Source: Rhizoclosmatium globosum (taxonomy: Eukaryota; Chytridiomycota; Chytridiomycetes; Chytridiales; Chytriomycetaceae). Taken from it: a stretch of DNA of 64,000 nucleotides. Shown piece after piece: positions 29,879-40,551 of this stretch (positions are counted from its first letter, which is position 1; every line of letters begins with the position of its first letter). Below the pieces are notes generated by a model, which did not search any database, was not told the DNA's origin, and saw only the letters and a program-made list of their open reading frames with translations. The stretch spans positions 496,001 through 560,000 of the forward strand of contig MCGO01000012.1 of the NCBI GenBank assembly GCA_002104985.1. The letters are read 5' to 3'. Both the position numbers and the translations under genes were made by a program.

Positions 29879-32299
29879 ATGCAGCGACTTGCTCGGCTCG
29901 GTCTATGGCCAACTTGCCAGCAATCATCGCAAGGAGGACGCCGATGTTTGCATTCATCGTTAAAGGTGTTCTCATCGCATCCTTCGGCATCACCACTGGA
30001 AGATGATCAGGCTGAGAAACCTGCATCAGCCTCAAGTCCTCAAAGCTCCAATACCCCCGTTTCAAAGCCCAAAGAAGTCATGGCCAAGGTACTGCCTTTG
30101 TTCCTCATCAGCAAACTTGTATTGGACCACTGTTCCCTCAAAATGCTGTTGTCCCTCCCTTTTCTTTTTTACACACCATCTCTAACTCAGTTTCAACTAG
30201 CCGGCAAAGTTAAAGAGAATCTCCGAAATGATTCAAATCAACCACGATTTCGCTTGTCGCAGTCCGATGGGCAGGGTCTCAAGGATAGTACTCCAACAGG
30301 TCGTCTGAACAAATCCAGACTCTATTCAGAAAGCGTCTCTGCTAAAGATCTGATCGATATGATGCAATCCTATGTTGTTGCTCGTCAATTCCATTCTATC
30401 CCGCATATCGTTACTGTGATGGAGGCACGAGGAATTCCCCATACACAAAGGTCACTCAAGTGTTTAGTTCAGATGCATTGCATGAAAGGCGATATAGAAG
30501 CTGCTGAACATGTTCTTACCGTCTTGTGTCCAAAGTATGGAGTAAACCCACCAAACCCATGTACGAAAAGATGATTGTGTGGTATATGACACATCAGAGA
30601 CCACGACGACCTGTGGGAAGGATATGGAGTGCCGCTGATAAGGGTGTGACAGATGAGGAGTTGATTTTCACGGATGAACTCAAGATGTTTACCAATGAAC
30701 TTGAGGCCATGACGGAGGAGAATGCTGAATCAAGCTCTAATAGTCCAGATGCTATCGATCCCGAGTCTGAACCACCAATTCCTACTCCTCCTGCACAAAC
30801 ACTCGAAGCTCAAGAGCTAATAACGGAAGAAATGGAGCTGAAATCTATTAAACGGTCTCACGAACTCTTCCGTCTCATGATTGAAAGTGGATACAAACCA
30901 GAAGTAACACTGTTTGACGTATTCATGCGGTCATACTATCACCGTGGAGAATTCGATCGAGTCTTTGAACTATACGAAACCATGAAACGAGAAAACGTGT
31001 CCCCAGACCATTGCATCTACACCATCCTCGTCGAAACCGCCGCAATCGGTCTCAACAACTTACCAAAAGCGTTCGACCTGATTCGCGAAATGTCAAACCG
31101 GGGCCTGGCTTCGAAGTCAACCTCCACATCCTGACTATCCTCATGAACGCCCACCTGCAGCAAAACGACCTCGACAGTGCGAAACGGATATTTCAACAGA
31201 TTTTGGATACACCGACAATGAAGCCGTCGCTTCACACTTATGGCACATTTGTACACACGTTGTGTCGTGCAGGGGAAACGGAGGAAGCACATCAACTCGT
31301 CACCCATGAAATCCCGAAATTGCTCAAGCACCCTGCAAATGTCGTCTTGTATAACACTCTGTTGCATGGATACGGATGTCTGGCTGGGAACTTGACTGCA
31401 GCAACGAAAGTGTTTCAGGAGCTTGTGGATACGGATCAAGAGCCAGTCGTAACAACTTATAATATCCTTATTTCCGCTCATGCTCGGCACGGAGAGTATA
31501 AGGGGGCTATGAAGTGGTACCAAGCACTGTTGGAAGCAAAACATCGACCGACTTTGGTCACCTACAACATAATGATACATATGCATTTAAAGCAAGATGA
31601 CCCCCTCGCTGCGCAGGAAATGTATCAAAAATGGTGGACAGTGGAATTGTTCCTGACATGGCAACGACAGCTCCCATTGTTGGGTACTTTTCTCAAAGAG
31701 GGGACTGGAAAAACGTTGTCAAAGTGATTGAAAGCAGTCGCCAGATTTCAGAAAGCTCAGAAGTGGCGCATTATTTTGGAAAGGAACGCGGGCGTGTTCG
31801 ATACTCGGAAATCGTTCCGCATAATGTGGTTCTAGAGCAAATGAGGCGGAATGGAAACCTGGCTGGTGTATTGCGGAGGTTTTTGGAGATTACTGGGAGG
31901 GACAAGGAGCTACAGGATGTTGGAACTTCCTATCATAACAAGGAGGGACCAGTGGAGAAGCATAATATCGAACCGGATTTCAGGACGTATGATATCTTGG
32001 TTCGAGCGTTGGCCAACATGAATGACCTTGATTCAGCAAGGTATTGGTTTGATGACGCGATACAACGGAACATTGTCGACACGCGGCTAGTCAATACTTT
32101 GATGGCATTTTATCTGAAAGCGGGTCAATGTCAAAAGGCGAAGGAGGTGTATGGGTTAATTGATGAGTGTGGGTTAGTTCCTGATCCAGTTTCTGTAACG
32201 CTCCTCTTCAAAGCAAACAGTAACGAGAAGGAAGATGATGAAAACGATGAGTCTTCAGAAACTCTTTGGGTGGGGGTGCATAATAAAGGTGATGATTAA
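29879..32299 (+). CDS. Mitochondrial pentatricopeptide-repeat (PPR) protein, frame broken three times
   Basis: Likely mitochondrial RNA-processing or translation factor. The N-terminus (MQRLARLGLWPTCQQSSQGG...) is basic and rich in Arg/Ser, as a targeting signal. One intron follows MAK near 30089. Many 35-residue PPRs follow, such as VTLFDVFMRSYYHRGEFDRV, VVLYNTLLHGYGCLAGNLTA and VTTYNILISAHARHGEYKGA. The reading frame shifts by one missing base at CCC 30556-30558, GGGG 31100-31103 and AAAAA 31627-31631. In each case the downstream frame picks up the expected repeat without loss of residues. Either the consensus has homopolymer deletions or this is a young pseudogene; the clean repeats argue for the former. 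It ends at 32299 in an acidic tail. Confidence 0.7.
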
Positions 32300-32410
32300 T
32301 CGAAGTATCTTCGTGCTTTCTCCATTGGTTTTCCCACTGATTTACATCAGCTGACAAAATAAGCGGATCTCAAACCCCATACTTCTGTCTGTCAAGCCCC
32401 TTTCATCAAC

Positions 32411-35400
32411 ATGAAAGTATTTATATGCGTACTGGCCACGTTCGTTCTTTGGAACAGTATATTGTTCGTGGCTGCACTTCCACAAGACTTTAACTGGACT
32501 CAAGCGAACGTCGATTCTAACAACTCAAAGTTTTATAACGCCCCAGCGTGTCTCTTACCGAACAACAGTTTAGGATGGAACGCGCTAAAGAAACAGGATG
32601 GCTCCTTTTACACAACCAACAAACGTCCCATCGTGATTCTATGCGATTCATGGGATAGCGCCGTGTTGAACGCGTTTCTTGGACAGTATATTTTGGAAGC
32701 GATGGGATATCGGTAGTTTTAAATTGGATTTGAAATATAGGGCACATCTAACCAACACTGGAATCAAGTGTTCAAGTCGTGCAGGTGAGGAATTTTATAC
32801 CATATACCCAAGATAAACTATAAACTCATGGCTTTTTTGATAGAGAATGAAGTATGTGTTGGGACCTAGTTCTACAATAACGCTGTTGACTTGGAATTTG
32901 AAATATGTGAGAACAATTGTTGAGTGTAAATTGAGGATGGAATTTAAAACCTTAACATATGCAGGGCTTCAAGACCTTGGTTCATCACTCAAACAGTAAC
33001 TCAAGTTGATAAAGTAGCCGTAAACTTGGGTGCAATTGGGTAAGCTCAGAAGCTGACTGTAACAGAAAACTTAATCACCTTTCCATATATCAGCTACAAT
33101 GGAGAATATTCCATGTATGTTCCAAGTTATTTGCTCGAAGAATATCCAGACTGGAGCCTCGACTTTTTTCGGTTCCTCTACAATCCGCAATACATCTCGA
33201 TATTCCCAGCGTCCGGGACAGGACCTCATGTTATCATAAATGGAGCCCCAGAATGTGACGGTCTTCCCGGTCTTTGTATGAATGGGACGTACATTCCACC
33301 ACAATGTAAATCACCGACTAGCAAGTGTATCGAAATGTGGCACTATGATCCTGGTTACGCGACAGGAATATTCCAGCGCGTAGTTGATGGCCTAAAGCTA
33401 CCAGTTACGATCAATTTTCTTGGTTTCGGGGGTGAAACTTACTTAAAGAGGCCATCAATAACAGGCGGGCGGTATTTATCATGGGTTTTACACCAACTAC
33501 GTTTATTGCAATTAATAATTTGACCAAGGTGTTGTTTCCGAACAGTAATCCAAATCAATACGCGGCGTTTGCGAAAGGTAAGTCTCCTTTACGAATCACA
33601 ACCATATCTTCTGACAAATCTTTATTAGATATGTCACTTCCTCTACAACAGTTCCAGCAAGTAGTTTAATTCAAAAACTTGCCTCTGTGACATTCCTTAA
33701 GGATTTTCCTGAACTTGAATCCCTCTTCACGAAATACCTGCTTCCAGATGACCAAATCAACCTAATGCTAAGAAATATGCCTCAACGTGGATGGACCGCT
33801 CAAGAATCGGCTTGCGATTGGTTCAAAAATAGTCAAGACATTTGGGGGGCTTGGATTCCGCCTGTTCCAAAATCTGTTGGTGCGTCTTGCCCGAATCCTT
33901 TTAAAATCTTCTCTAATTGTATTGCACTAGTTTCTTGCCCGATTGGAACTGGTCGTTACTTTATCGGAGCAACCTTCTCGTGCATCACTTGCCCAAGTGG
34001 AACATACAACTGGGATCCAAGGAATACCCAACAATGTGCTGTAAGTTTTCTTACCCCTTATACTCACTACAATAAGTCCTACCTAATCATCTGTTCATAG
34101 CCGTGTCCACATAACTTTGACTGTCCAGGTGGATCCGTTGTGAACGTCGTGGAAGGGCTTTGGATGTCAAACAACAACAAAACACCAACAAGTTACATCT
34201 GCCATTCCATGACGCATGCTATCCATACCACAGCTGCCCGCCACTCTCTTGTGCGCCTCAGTTTAATGGAATCCTGTGCACAGAGTGCAGCCACCCAGAT
34301 GAATATCTGTGGGGTGAAGAATGCCACAAATGCAATCCAGGTGGAGGTGCTAGTTTCTACGCTATCATATTTGTTGCGTTTCTATGCGCGTTTGTGTTGC
34401 TTCTGCTACCTTATGAAGAAGCGCCAACTGTTGAGCTCCTCTTCTTTTACTTCCAAGTCTCGAGATACGTGTTTGAGACACAAGTTCAAGGAATTCTCAA
34501 AGTGTCTGGAATCAGTACGTTTCTTGCTATCACGTCATTGAATGTCGATGGATTCGTGAGCGACTGCACGTTACCGATCAGTGGTGTCCGGAAATTGTTG
34601 TTTCGGTTCTTTTTGCCGACACTGATTATTGTGTACATTGTGGTACTATACTTTGTGTTGCGTTTGCTGCAGTCGCGGTTCCCGAAGACGAATGAGGTCT
34701 TGATGAGGATTTTGCCACACCACTTGAAGGGAGATTCCGTCAGCTTGATATGCTTCCGGGCCATTATAATTGCGTTCACGTTTATCATTATGCCCATGGT
34801 TGATAGTGCTCTGTTGTTACTTCAGTGTACGACTGTGGAGGGAAGATTTGTACTGACTCAAGTGCCGCAAGTGGAGTGTTTTGGATCTGAACATGCACCT
34901 GCTGCGGCTCTGGCTATTATTATCATTATTTGGATGCTTGGTGTTCTTCCTGCTCTTTTGGGAGTCGTGCTTTATCTGTTGAAGAAGAATGATATGATAA
35001 TTTATGAAGAGGAGGGCTTGACACCATTACAGAAGCTATTTCAATGTCTGTACATCATTTTCAAACCGGAAATGTTTTTCATGATGCCAATCACCATCTT
35101 GGAAAAGGGCCTTGTTTCTATATTGTTTTCAACTATGGCTCGTTACAGCAGTAAGTGGTGGAAATATAACGTTGGTTTCACAGTACTAAAGAATTTACAC
35201 ACAGGCTCTATTCAAACAAACACGTATATTATGACGCTTGCCGCGTTATGCGGTACACGTATCTACTGGCAGCCATTCTCGAACCACTTGGAAGCATACT
35301 TGAATAGGGAGATCGCGTTAGGGATCCTCGCCATGGTTGCACTCCGAGAATACACTGATACGTATGGGGTTACTACATTTGCACTGATCGAAATTGGAGC

Positions 35401-35755
35401 CGCGATTTTTTTGCCTCCTATATTCCACGTTATAAGATGGACAAAGGAAAACTACCACAAACACAGAGACAGCATCCACTCGGCAATAAGCTCGCAGGCT
35501 AGCAAGTTGAGCAGAAGAACATCTTCAATCCACTCCCAAAGCCAGAGGCAGTCTCAGAGCCAAAGTCAAACCCAGAGTCAAACCCAAACTACCACCGCAA
35601 CGGCTGCAAGTAGTCGAGCAAGGATTGCTTCCGGTTTGAAAGGATCCATCGAAAAGTTGAATACAAGCGCACGAAGTGGCTTGCGCGGTGTATCGCGGAA
35701 AGCTTCGATGGTTCATGACGAAGCAACTCCATTTAATCCTGATCGTAATAGCTAA
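32411..35755 (+). CDS. Chimeric membrane receptor-like protein, copy A (OpuAC-like ectodomain, Cys-rich stalk, about 7 TM); frame broken in ectodomain
   Basis: Inverted paralogue of the gene at 40552-43903. ATG 32411 opens a signal peptide (VFICVLATFVLWNSILFVAA). The ectodomain contains PIVILCDSWDSAVLNAFLGQ and FRFLYNPQYISIFPASG, resembling OpuAC-type (glycine betaine) binding proteins. A Cys-rich stalk follows (for example CITCPSGTYNWDP, GILCTECSHPDEYLWGEECH). The membrane core starts at SFYAIIFVAFLCAFVLLLLP and has about seven spans, ending in a Ser/Gln/Thr tail. A 16-nt exon lies at 32769-32784. A 54-nt in-frame intron (35151-35204) sits in the core. Compared with copy B, single bases are missing near 32870, 32996, 33436 and 34203, so either the copy is decaying or the consensus is faulty. 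Ligand and output are unknown. Confidence 0.65.
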
Positions 35756-36540
35756 AGCTAAGAAGAAGACTAATAATTTCGCGTTTCCATTTATAAAGAA
35801 AGATTTATAATTCAATAAGATCAGAAATCCTAGAAAATAGTGAAATTCATCTTCACAGGAGATGCGAAACTTAATCAACGCTTTCACCATCAAATAAGAA
35901 CCGCAAAGGACCCGTCTGCAGAATAGAGACCAGGAGAGTCACTCAAAAAGCAGAGTTTGAGGATATTCAGATACCAAGGACATTGGTGGAGGCTAGGAGA
36001 CGGGATTTGAGCTTTGTTGGGTTGGTTTCCAATATTCAGGCACATTAGGCTTTGGTTTAAAACTTGAGATCTTCTAAAATCTGCAGCTATCCAAATTTAT
36101 AAAATAAGCATAGATGACCACAGACGGTCCCCATCTGCAACCAAATAACCAACGAGCATATGAGACGAGTTACGATACTATCCACAAAAAGAACAAAAAC
36201 GTATGACATAAACTAATTCCCGGTCTGACACACACAAACAGCATCTTCAACACAATGACGTGTCACAAGACTGAAAAAAACTCCATAATCCTTACAACAC
36301 AAAATGTTGAAACTCCCTTAACAACAAAAAAAAGCCGTGCCGATACGTATTTAAGACTTGTTGCGGCGACGCTAAGCCGCCTTCGCCGCATCATTCTCAA
36401 TGTGCTGTCTCATGGCTTCAACCCAACTACAAGAAGTTGATGTTGTTGGGGTTGGAGCCAGGGCAGGTGTTGTTGGGGCTGGCGACGGAACAACAATAAC
36501 CAAAGTAGTAGGTTTCATCTTTTCTGCGGTGGGTGGGTAT
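35756..36540. other. Gene-poor stretch after receptor copy A
   Basis: About 790 bp with only short frames lacking domain-like sequence. AT-rich, with A runs around 36290-36340. I see no RNA gene, repeat array or mobile-element end here. Confidence 0.5.
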
Positions 36541-36559
36541 TGGGAAACGCCTCGGACAT

Positions 36560-37448
36560 ATCAAAGTCATCAAGTTCCACTTCCTCCATTGATGTGACAA
36601 AAGGCGAGTTCTTTTGGGGCCTTCTTTGTCAACTTTGGTTGAATTCGTCTTGACTTTGTTGAAGATCCAACAAATGTAAACCTTTTTTGATCGTGGACTG
36701 ATGTAGCAGGAGACTGAGCAAAAGCAAGATCCGCGAATATTGTTGGATTGGCAAAAGGTTCAAAGAGGACGAGGACATGTGGCAATATCTGGTTTAACGA
36801 TTAAGTCTGGGGTAACAGCTTGTCTGGTTCATAGGAGGAGTTCAGCTTCTTCAATTGGCGCTTTAGTAGAAAGTGTTGGCTCAGCAAAAGGTTCAACATC
36901 TTCAAGTGACTATCTAGTGGCAATTGCTGTCATTTCGAGAGGCGATGGAGATTCATCCACTGACGTTGAAATAATTGATTTAATATTCGTTGTCGACGCT
37001 GCAGTAACAGTCGAATGCACAAAGGCAGAGAAAGAGCCAATTTTAAGTGAATTTGCAACTGAGGTAGTGAAGATATCGACTGTAGATGGAGATGTGGAAG
37101 TAGTGTGGACAATTTTCTTAGCTTTAGGAATATCTTGAGGAAAGGCAATGAAGTTTTGGTGGTGGGAAGTACAACAGCAGGTAGCTTAGTGATGTCTTCC
37201 GAAGCAATTTGCCTAGCTTCAGGAATAGCTTCAGGAAAGTAGGTCGGAGGCAATGTAGTATCAACGGTGGGAGGTTCAACAACAGGTAGCTCAGTGAAAT
37301 CCTTTAGAGTTAAACTTTCAATTCCATGAGTAATTGTCGCCAACCTGTCGAGGTATACAGTGTTGATTTTTGTAACAGTAGGAGCAACCACTGGCTGTTG
37401 GACTGGAGCCTTCTGAAACGGAGTCTGACTATGATTTGGGATACACAC
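36560..37448 (-). pseudogene. Decayed Thr/Pro/Val-rich coding locus (possible secreted mucin-like protein)
   Basis: Minus-strand sequence that reads like one low-complexity protein spread over several frames. From 37448 down: VVAPTVTKINTVYLDRL, then ELPVVEPPTVDTTLPPTYFP and TKLPAVVLPTTKTS. In a second frame from about 37150: FPQDIPKAKKIVHTTSTSPS and FVHSTVTAASTTN. Further down come EDVEPFAEPTLSTKAP and FEPFANPTIFADLAF, two copies of a PFAxPT unit. No frame is open throughout, and no start or splice set was found that repairs it. Possibilities: a pseudogene, a gene with consensus indels, or a multi-exon gene I could not resolve. No function is suggested. Confidence 0.3.
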
Positions 37449-37662
37449 AGTAGCCTCGACATTTCACTATCCAAGAACGCGTAGAAGTATTGCGGCATTT
37501 AGTGACATGTGGACGCTTTTTTATACTGTTGATATTGGTATCTATCTCTTTTTTGATCAAGTAATCATTGAATTCACTGGTTTCTTCGACACTTTATATT
37601 TCAGGGGTTACTGTTCAGAAAGACAGTGGGTGTGGGAAAATTATATAGCTCTGAGTTCTTCG

Positions 37663-38350
37663 TCATTCCTTTTCGAACAAAGTAACCAAACCCAAACCAC
37701 CAAAGTTTGAGTTTAATCCAAAACTAGTTCTCGACCCACGTGCGCGATTCGCCGTTTCTTCTTCTTCGGCGGCGGCGCCTGGCTTCAAGTTCGATTCGGA
37801 CGATGAGAAGCCACGGCCCTTCCCTTATGCTTACTTACTGTGCACACAGACTTTCAATGCTTCCGCCAAACAATCTGAATTCTCAGATTTGCCTTCTCTT
37901 TCGAAATCTACTGCGTCCTCGGCTTTGCAGTTAAACTTGGCGTACGGACCGGTGCAAAACGAAAACTCTGAAACTTTCAGGGGGACTTTGGTGTCCTGAG
38001 CAAGGAGCTCTTTGACAGAGGCAAAAGATTGGTGAGTGTTGGTCTGAGTTGTTTGTTTAAGAATTTATCACAGAAACTAAATTTGAACTTACAATGTTAA
38101 TTTCATATTGATTTATAATCATCACGTCCAGTTTCGACTTCAGGTTCACGCTGGTCAATAACTGTTGGAGAACTTGAACGCGATTTTCCAACCGATCAAC
38201 ACTTTTCTATTTTCAATTCCACGATAGCCACTTCCGCCAACCAGAGCTTTTCTTCGAAGTTGGACGGGTACCAGTAGGTGTTGACGTCATCGCGCCATTT
38301 GATGGTTGCAGAATGGAAGCACTTTAGGATAAGGAGCAAGACGATAACGC
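37663..38350 (-). CDS. Unrecognised one-pass membrane protein, 5' exon not found
   Basis: Three exons read well on the minus strand. The first visible one begins at acceptor 38350 with a membrane helix (VIVLLLILKCFHS), then KWRDDVNTYWYPSNFEEKLW and LENRVQVLQQLLTSV. An intron of about 65 nt joins NQYEINI to TNTHQSFASVKELLAQDTKV; then come SEFSFCTGPYAKFNCKAEDA and a Cys-containing end ALKVCVH. A splice (37838 to 37779) leads to a basic/Gly tail (SAAAEEEETANRARGS) and a stop at 37663-37665. A run of four A near 38203-38206 needs one base fewer to keep the frame. I do not recognise the family. The layout suggests an extracellular or lumenal domain with four Cys. It is encoded antisense to a weak plus-strand frame, which I rejected. 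Confidence 0.45.
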
Positions 38351-38569
38351 CTACAAAAAAGTCAACCTATTGAAATTAAGTAGAATAAGTAAAGATATTT
38401 AAAAGGAGGCGCCGAGCGCAGAACCCAGGACGGGCTGACAATTCTCCTGTCAAACAATGACTTAATGATTCCTCTATATTCTATCTTATCTAGTTTTTTT
38501 CCTCGGTCGCTGTCACAGAATATAAATTTCGCGACCTGTCATATACTTAAAAAAAAGTAACTCTGGAAA

Positions 38570-38757
38570 ATGCAGTTCTCAATTCGCCAAAAGTACCATA
38601 ACGGGAACCCCGAACTTCGTATGCATGGCACTGCTACAATTAGATTCGACGTCGAGGAGGTGAGTTCAGTTATGAGTAGGGAGCAAAGAGCGAATGAGGG
38701 CAGTAGGTCTTGGAATTGTGGATGATGTGTCAAAAGTACCGTTTTATTGGAAAGTGA
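38570..38757 (+). CDS. Possible tiny two-exon gene (46 aa)
   Basis: ATG 38570 opens 30 codons (MQFSIRQKYHNGNPELRMHG...) ending at a consensus GTGAGT donor at 38660. A 47-nt intron of the usual size ends at TAG 38706 and leads to LELWMMCQKYRFIGK and a stop. The 3' exon overlaps the last codons of the leucine-rich repeat gene on the other strand. No family is recognised. Support is only the splice signals and intron length, so this may be chance. Confidence 0.2.
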
Positions 38758-40469
38758 TCCCATTTCTGTCCCCACAACACCTCATTCTCTGAATTACAGT
38801 ACAAATGCGTGATGTGCATTCCAAACAAAGGCTCCAACGTTTCAACTTTGGTTCCCCAAATGGTAAGTTCCCGAAGAGAGTAGACGCCAGCTAATGGTGT
38901 CAAATCTTGGACATTTGTTTGGCGGATATTGAGTGAACGTAACCGAACGTGTCCTTGCAGGAACGATATGTCTGTGATCAATGTGTTCCCTGTGAGATCA
39001 AGGTCTATTAAGCTCTTGAGGTTGGAGATTGCAACGACGCCTTCGTTTGAAAGGAATGTATTGGTTGCTTTGAGAGCCTTGAGTCGTATAGCGTTGGATA
39101 ATGCGTCAAGTGTCGGGACAGCTGTGTCAGATATATCCAGGTATTCCAACTTCGTCATATTCCTCAAAGGCGTCAAATCATCAACTCCAGTTCTCCATAG
39201 TTTAAGTGTATGCATATTAGAGAGGTTCACGAGGAATTGTAATTGCGTTGAGTCAAAGTGTTTAGCAGCATTCAGATTCACGTCTTGGAGTTGTGTCAGG
39301 TTCAGAAAGAACGAAAAGTCGGTAGCAGAAGACCTCGCCAAATCAAGTGCAATAAGTTGTGTCAGATTTGATAATGGACTCAGATCCACCATTTTCTGAT
39401 CTAATGCAAGTCCCTGAAGGTTGACCAAATACTTTAAGGGGTCCAAATCAATAGCAAAAGCACACCCATTTAAACATAGATATTGTAAGGACGTAAGACA
39501 TGATAGTGGTGTTAAATCAGTCGCTCGTCTAGATCGGACTGCAAGCGTTTGTAACTTTTTGTGGATGGACAGCGGGCTCAAATCACCCGACGATACATTA
39601 AGAAACAAATCAGCCAAGTTTTCCAGACATTTTATGGACGACAAGTCTTCAATGGCGCCATATGAGAGATGGAGGGAGGTGAGGCACGACAAATGAGGGA
39701 GAATAGAGACTGGAAATGCACGCGAGAGAACAACGGTGAGTTTCACGAGACTTTTACAGAATCTGATAGACGAAAGATCGTGTGGGCTCTTTTGAACGGT
39801 AAGGTTCTGGAGCCGAGGAGGAAGGTTTGTTGCAGAGAAGCAAGGGGCATTCACAAAGCATGTCAGGTCCTGCAGATTCACGAGTAGATTCCATTCAATT
39901 TTGTCGAATTCGGGAACATTTGGATAGTTGACGTTGAGGTGGGTCAAATGAGTGAAAGACGACAGCATCATGATATTAGCGAGAGGAACTGAGGGTGGGA
40001 ATCCTCCGTATTCAAGAATCAATTCATTCAATGAATCCGCCATGGGCAGTAAGTGAGCAACATTCACCACAATAGCCGACTTGAAGCTCTTCACCCCAGA
40101 CAAGTTACGAACAACATCTTCCAGTGGAAACAAAGCCTGAACAGGTTTCTCATCGGAGTTTGAATTCTCGTCCTCGTTTAATTCGACGTTGTTTTCCGAG
40201 TCGAGGCTGAAGACGCGGCCGAGAAAGTCACGTGCGCCAATTGAGACATTCGCAGCGACGGCCACGTGGGCAAGTCGATCGCGCACGTGGTCCGTCGTGG
40301 CGTCGATCGGAATCCGAAAAAGAACCTTCGAAAAGAAGCGGCGGCGCAGTTCCGAAAAGTGCGAGGACGTCGACAGAAACGACAGCGCATCGTCGGCGAG
40401 AAGGTGCTCGCTCACTTGGATTGCGACGAGAAAGAGAACATGAACATGAACTGGTGTGGTTCGAGACAT
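38730..40469 (-). CDS. Leucine-rich repeat protein with F-box-like N-terminus
   Basis: Single-exon protein of 579 aa. The N-terminal 60 residues (VSEHLLADDALSFLSTSSHF...) resemble an F-box-like helix set. From about residue 150 to the end it has roughly 16 short leucine-rich repeats of 21-23 residues. These are of the LTPLxxLTxLxxLxLxxT type, such as LTPLRNMTKLEYLDISDTAV and LTPLAGVYSLRELTIWGTKV, a style common in bacterial internalins and in some zoosporic fungi and protists. It differs from the GxIP-type repeats of the LRR proteins at 7.9 and 48.4 kb. It lies between the two inverted receptor copies. Likely a protein-binding scaffold; no partner can be named. Confidence 0.7.
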   Translation of the reverse strand: MSRTTPVHVHVLFLVAIQVSEHLLADDALSFLSTSSHFSELRRRFFSKVLFRIPIDATTDHVRDRLAHVAVAANVSIGARDFLGRVFSLDSENNVELNEDENSNSDEKPVQALFPLEDVVRNLSGVKSFKSAIVVNVAHLLPMADSLNELILEYGGFPPSVPLANIMMLSSFTHLTHLNVNYPNVPEFDKIEWNLLVNLQDLTCFVNAPCFSATNLPPRLQNLTVQKSPHDLSSIRFCKSLVKLTVVLSRAFPVSILPHLSCLTSLHLSYGAIEDLSSIKCLENLADLFLNVSSGDLSPLSIHKKLQTLAVRSRRATDLTPLSCLTSLQYLCLNGCAFAIDLDPLKYLVNLQGLALDQKMVDLSPLSNLTQLIALDLARSSATDFSFFLNLTQLQDVNLNAAKHFDSTQLQFLVNLSNMHTLKLWRTGVDDLTPLRNMTKLEYLDISDTAVPTLDALSNAIRLKALKATNTFLSNEGVVAISNLKSLIDLDLTGNTLITDISFLQGHVRLRSLNIRQTNVQDLTPLAGVYSLRELTIWGTKVETLEPLFGMHITHLYCNSENEVLWGQKWDHFPIKRYF

Positions 40470-40551
40470 CTGGTGCTCAGTCGTGGTTGGCGGATAAATG
40501 ACAAATCAAACTCTTAAATTAAGAAAGAAAATAAAGAAAGAAAGGAGAGAA

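Noticed and set aside
36740..37138. Plus-strand frame of 132 codons
   Set aside because: Opposite strand of the Thr/Pro-rich locus; composition is Val/Ser/Asp-rich without a domain and fits an antisense shadow.
37684..37997. Plus-strand frame that reads smoothly (Pro/Phe/Ser-rich) opposite the orphan membrane protein
   Set aside because: It has no start codon or splice context, whereas the minus strand has consensus splice sites and a coherent multi-exon protein.
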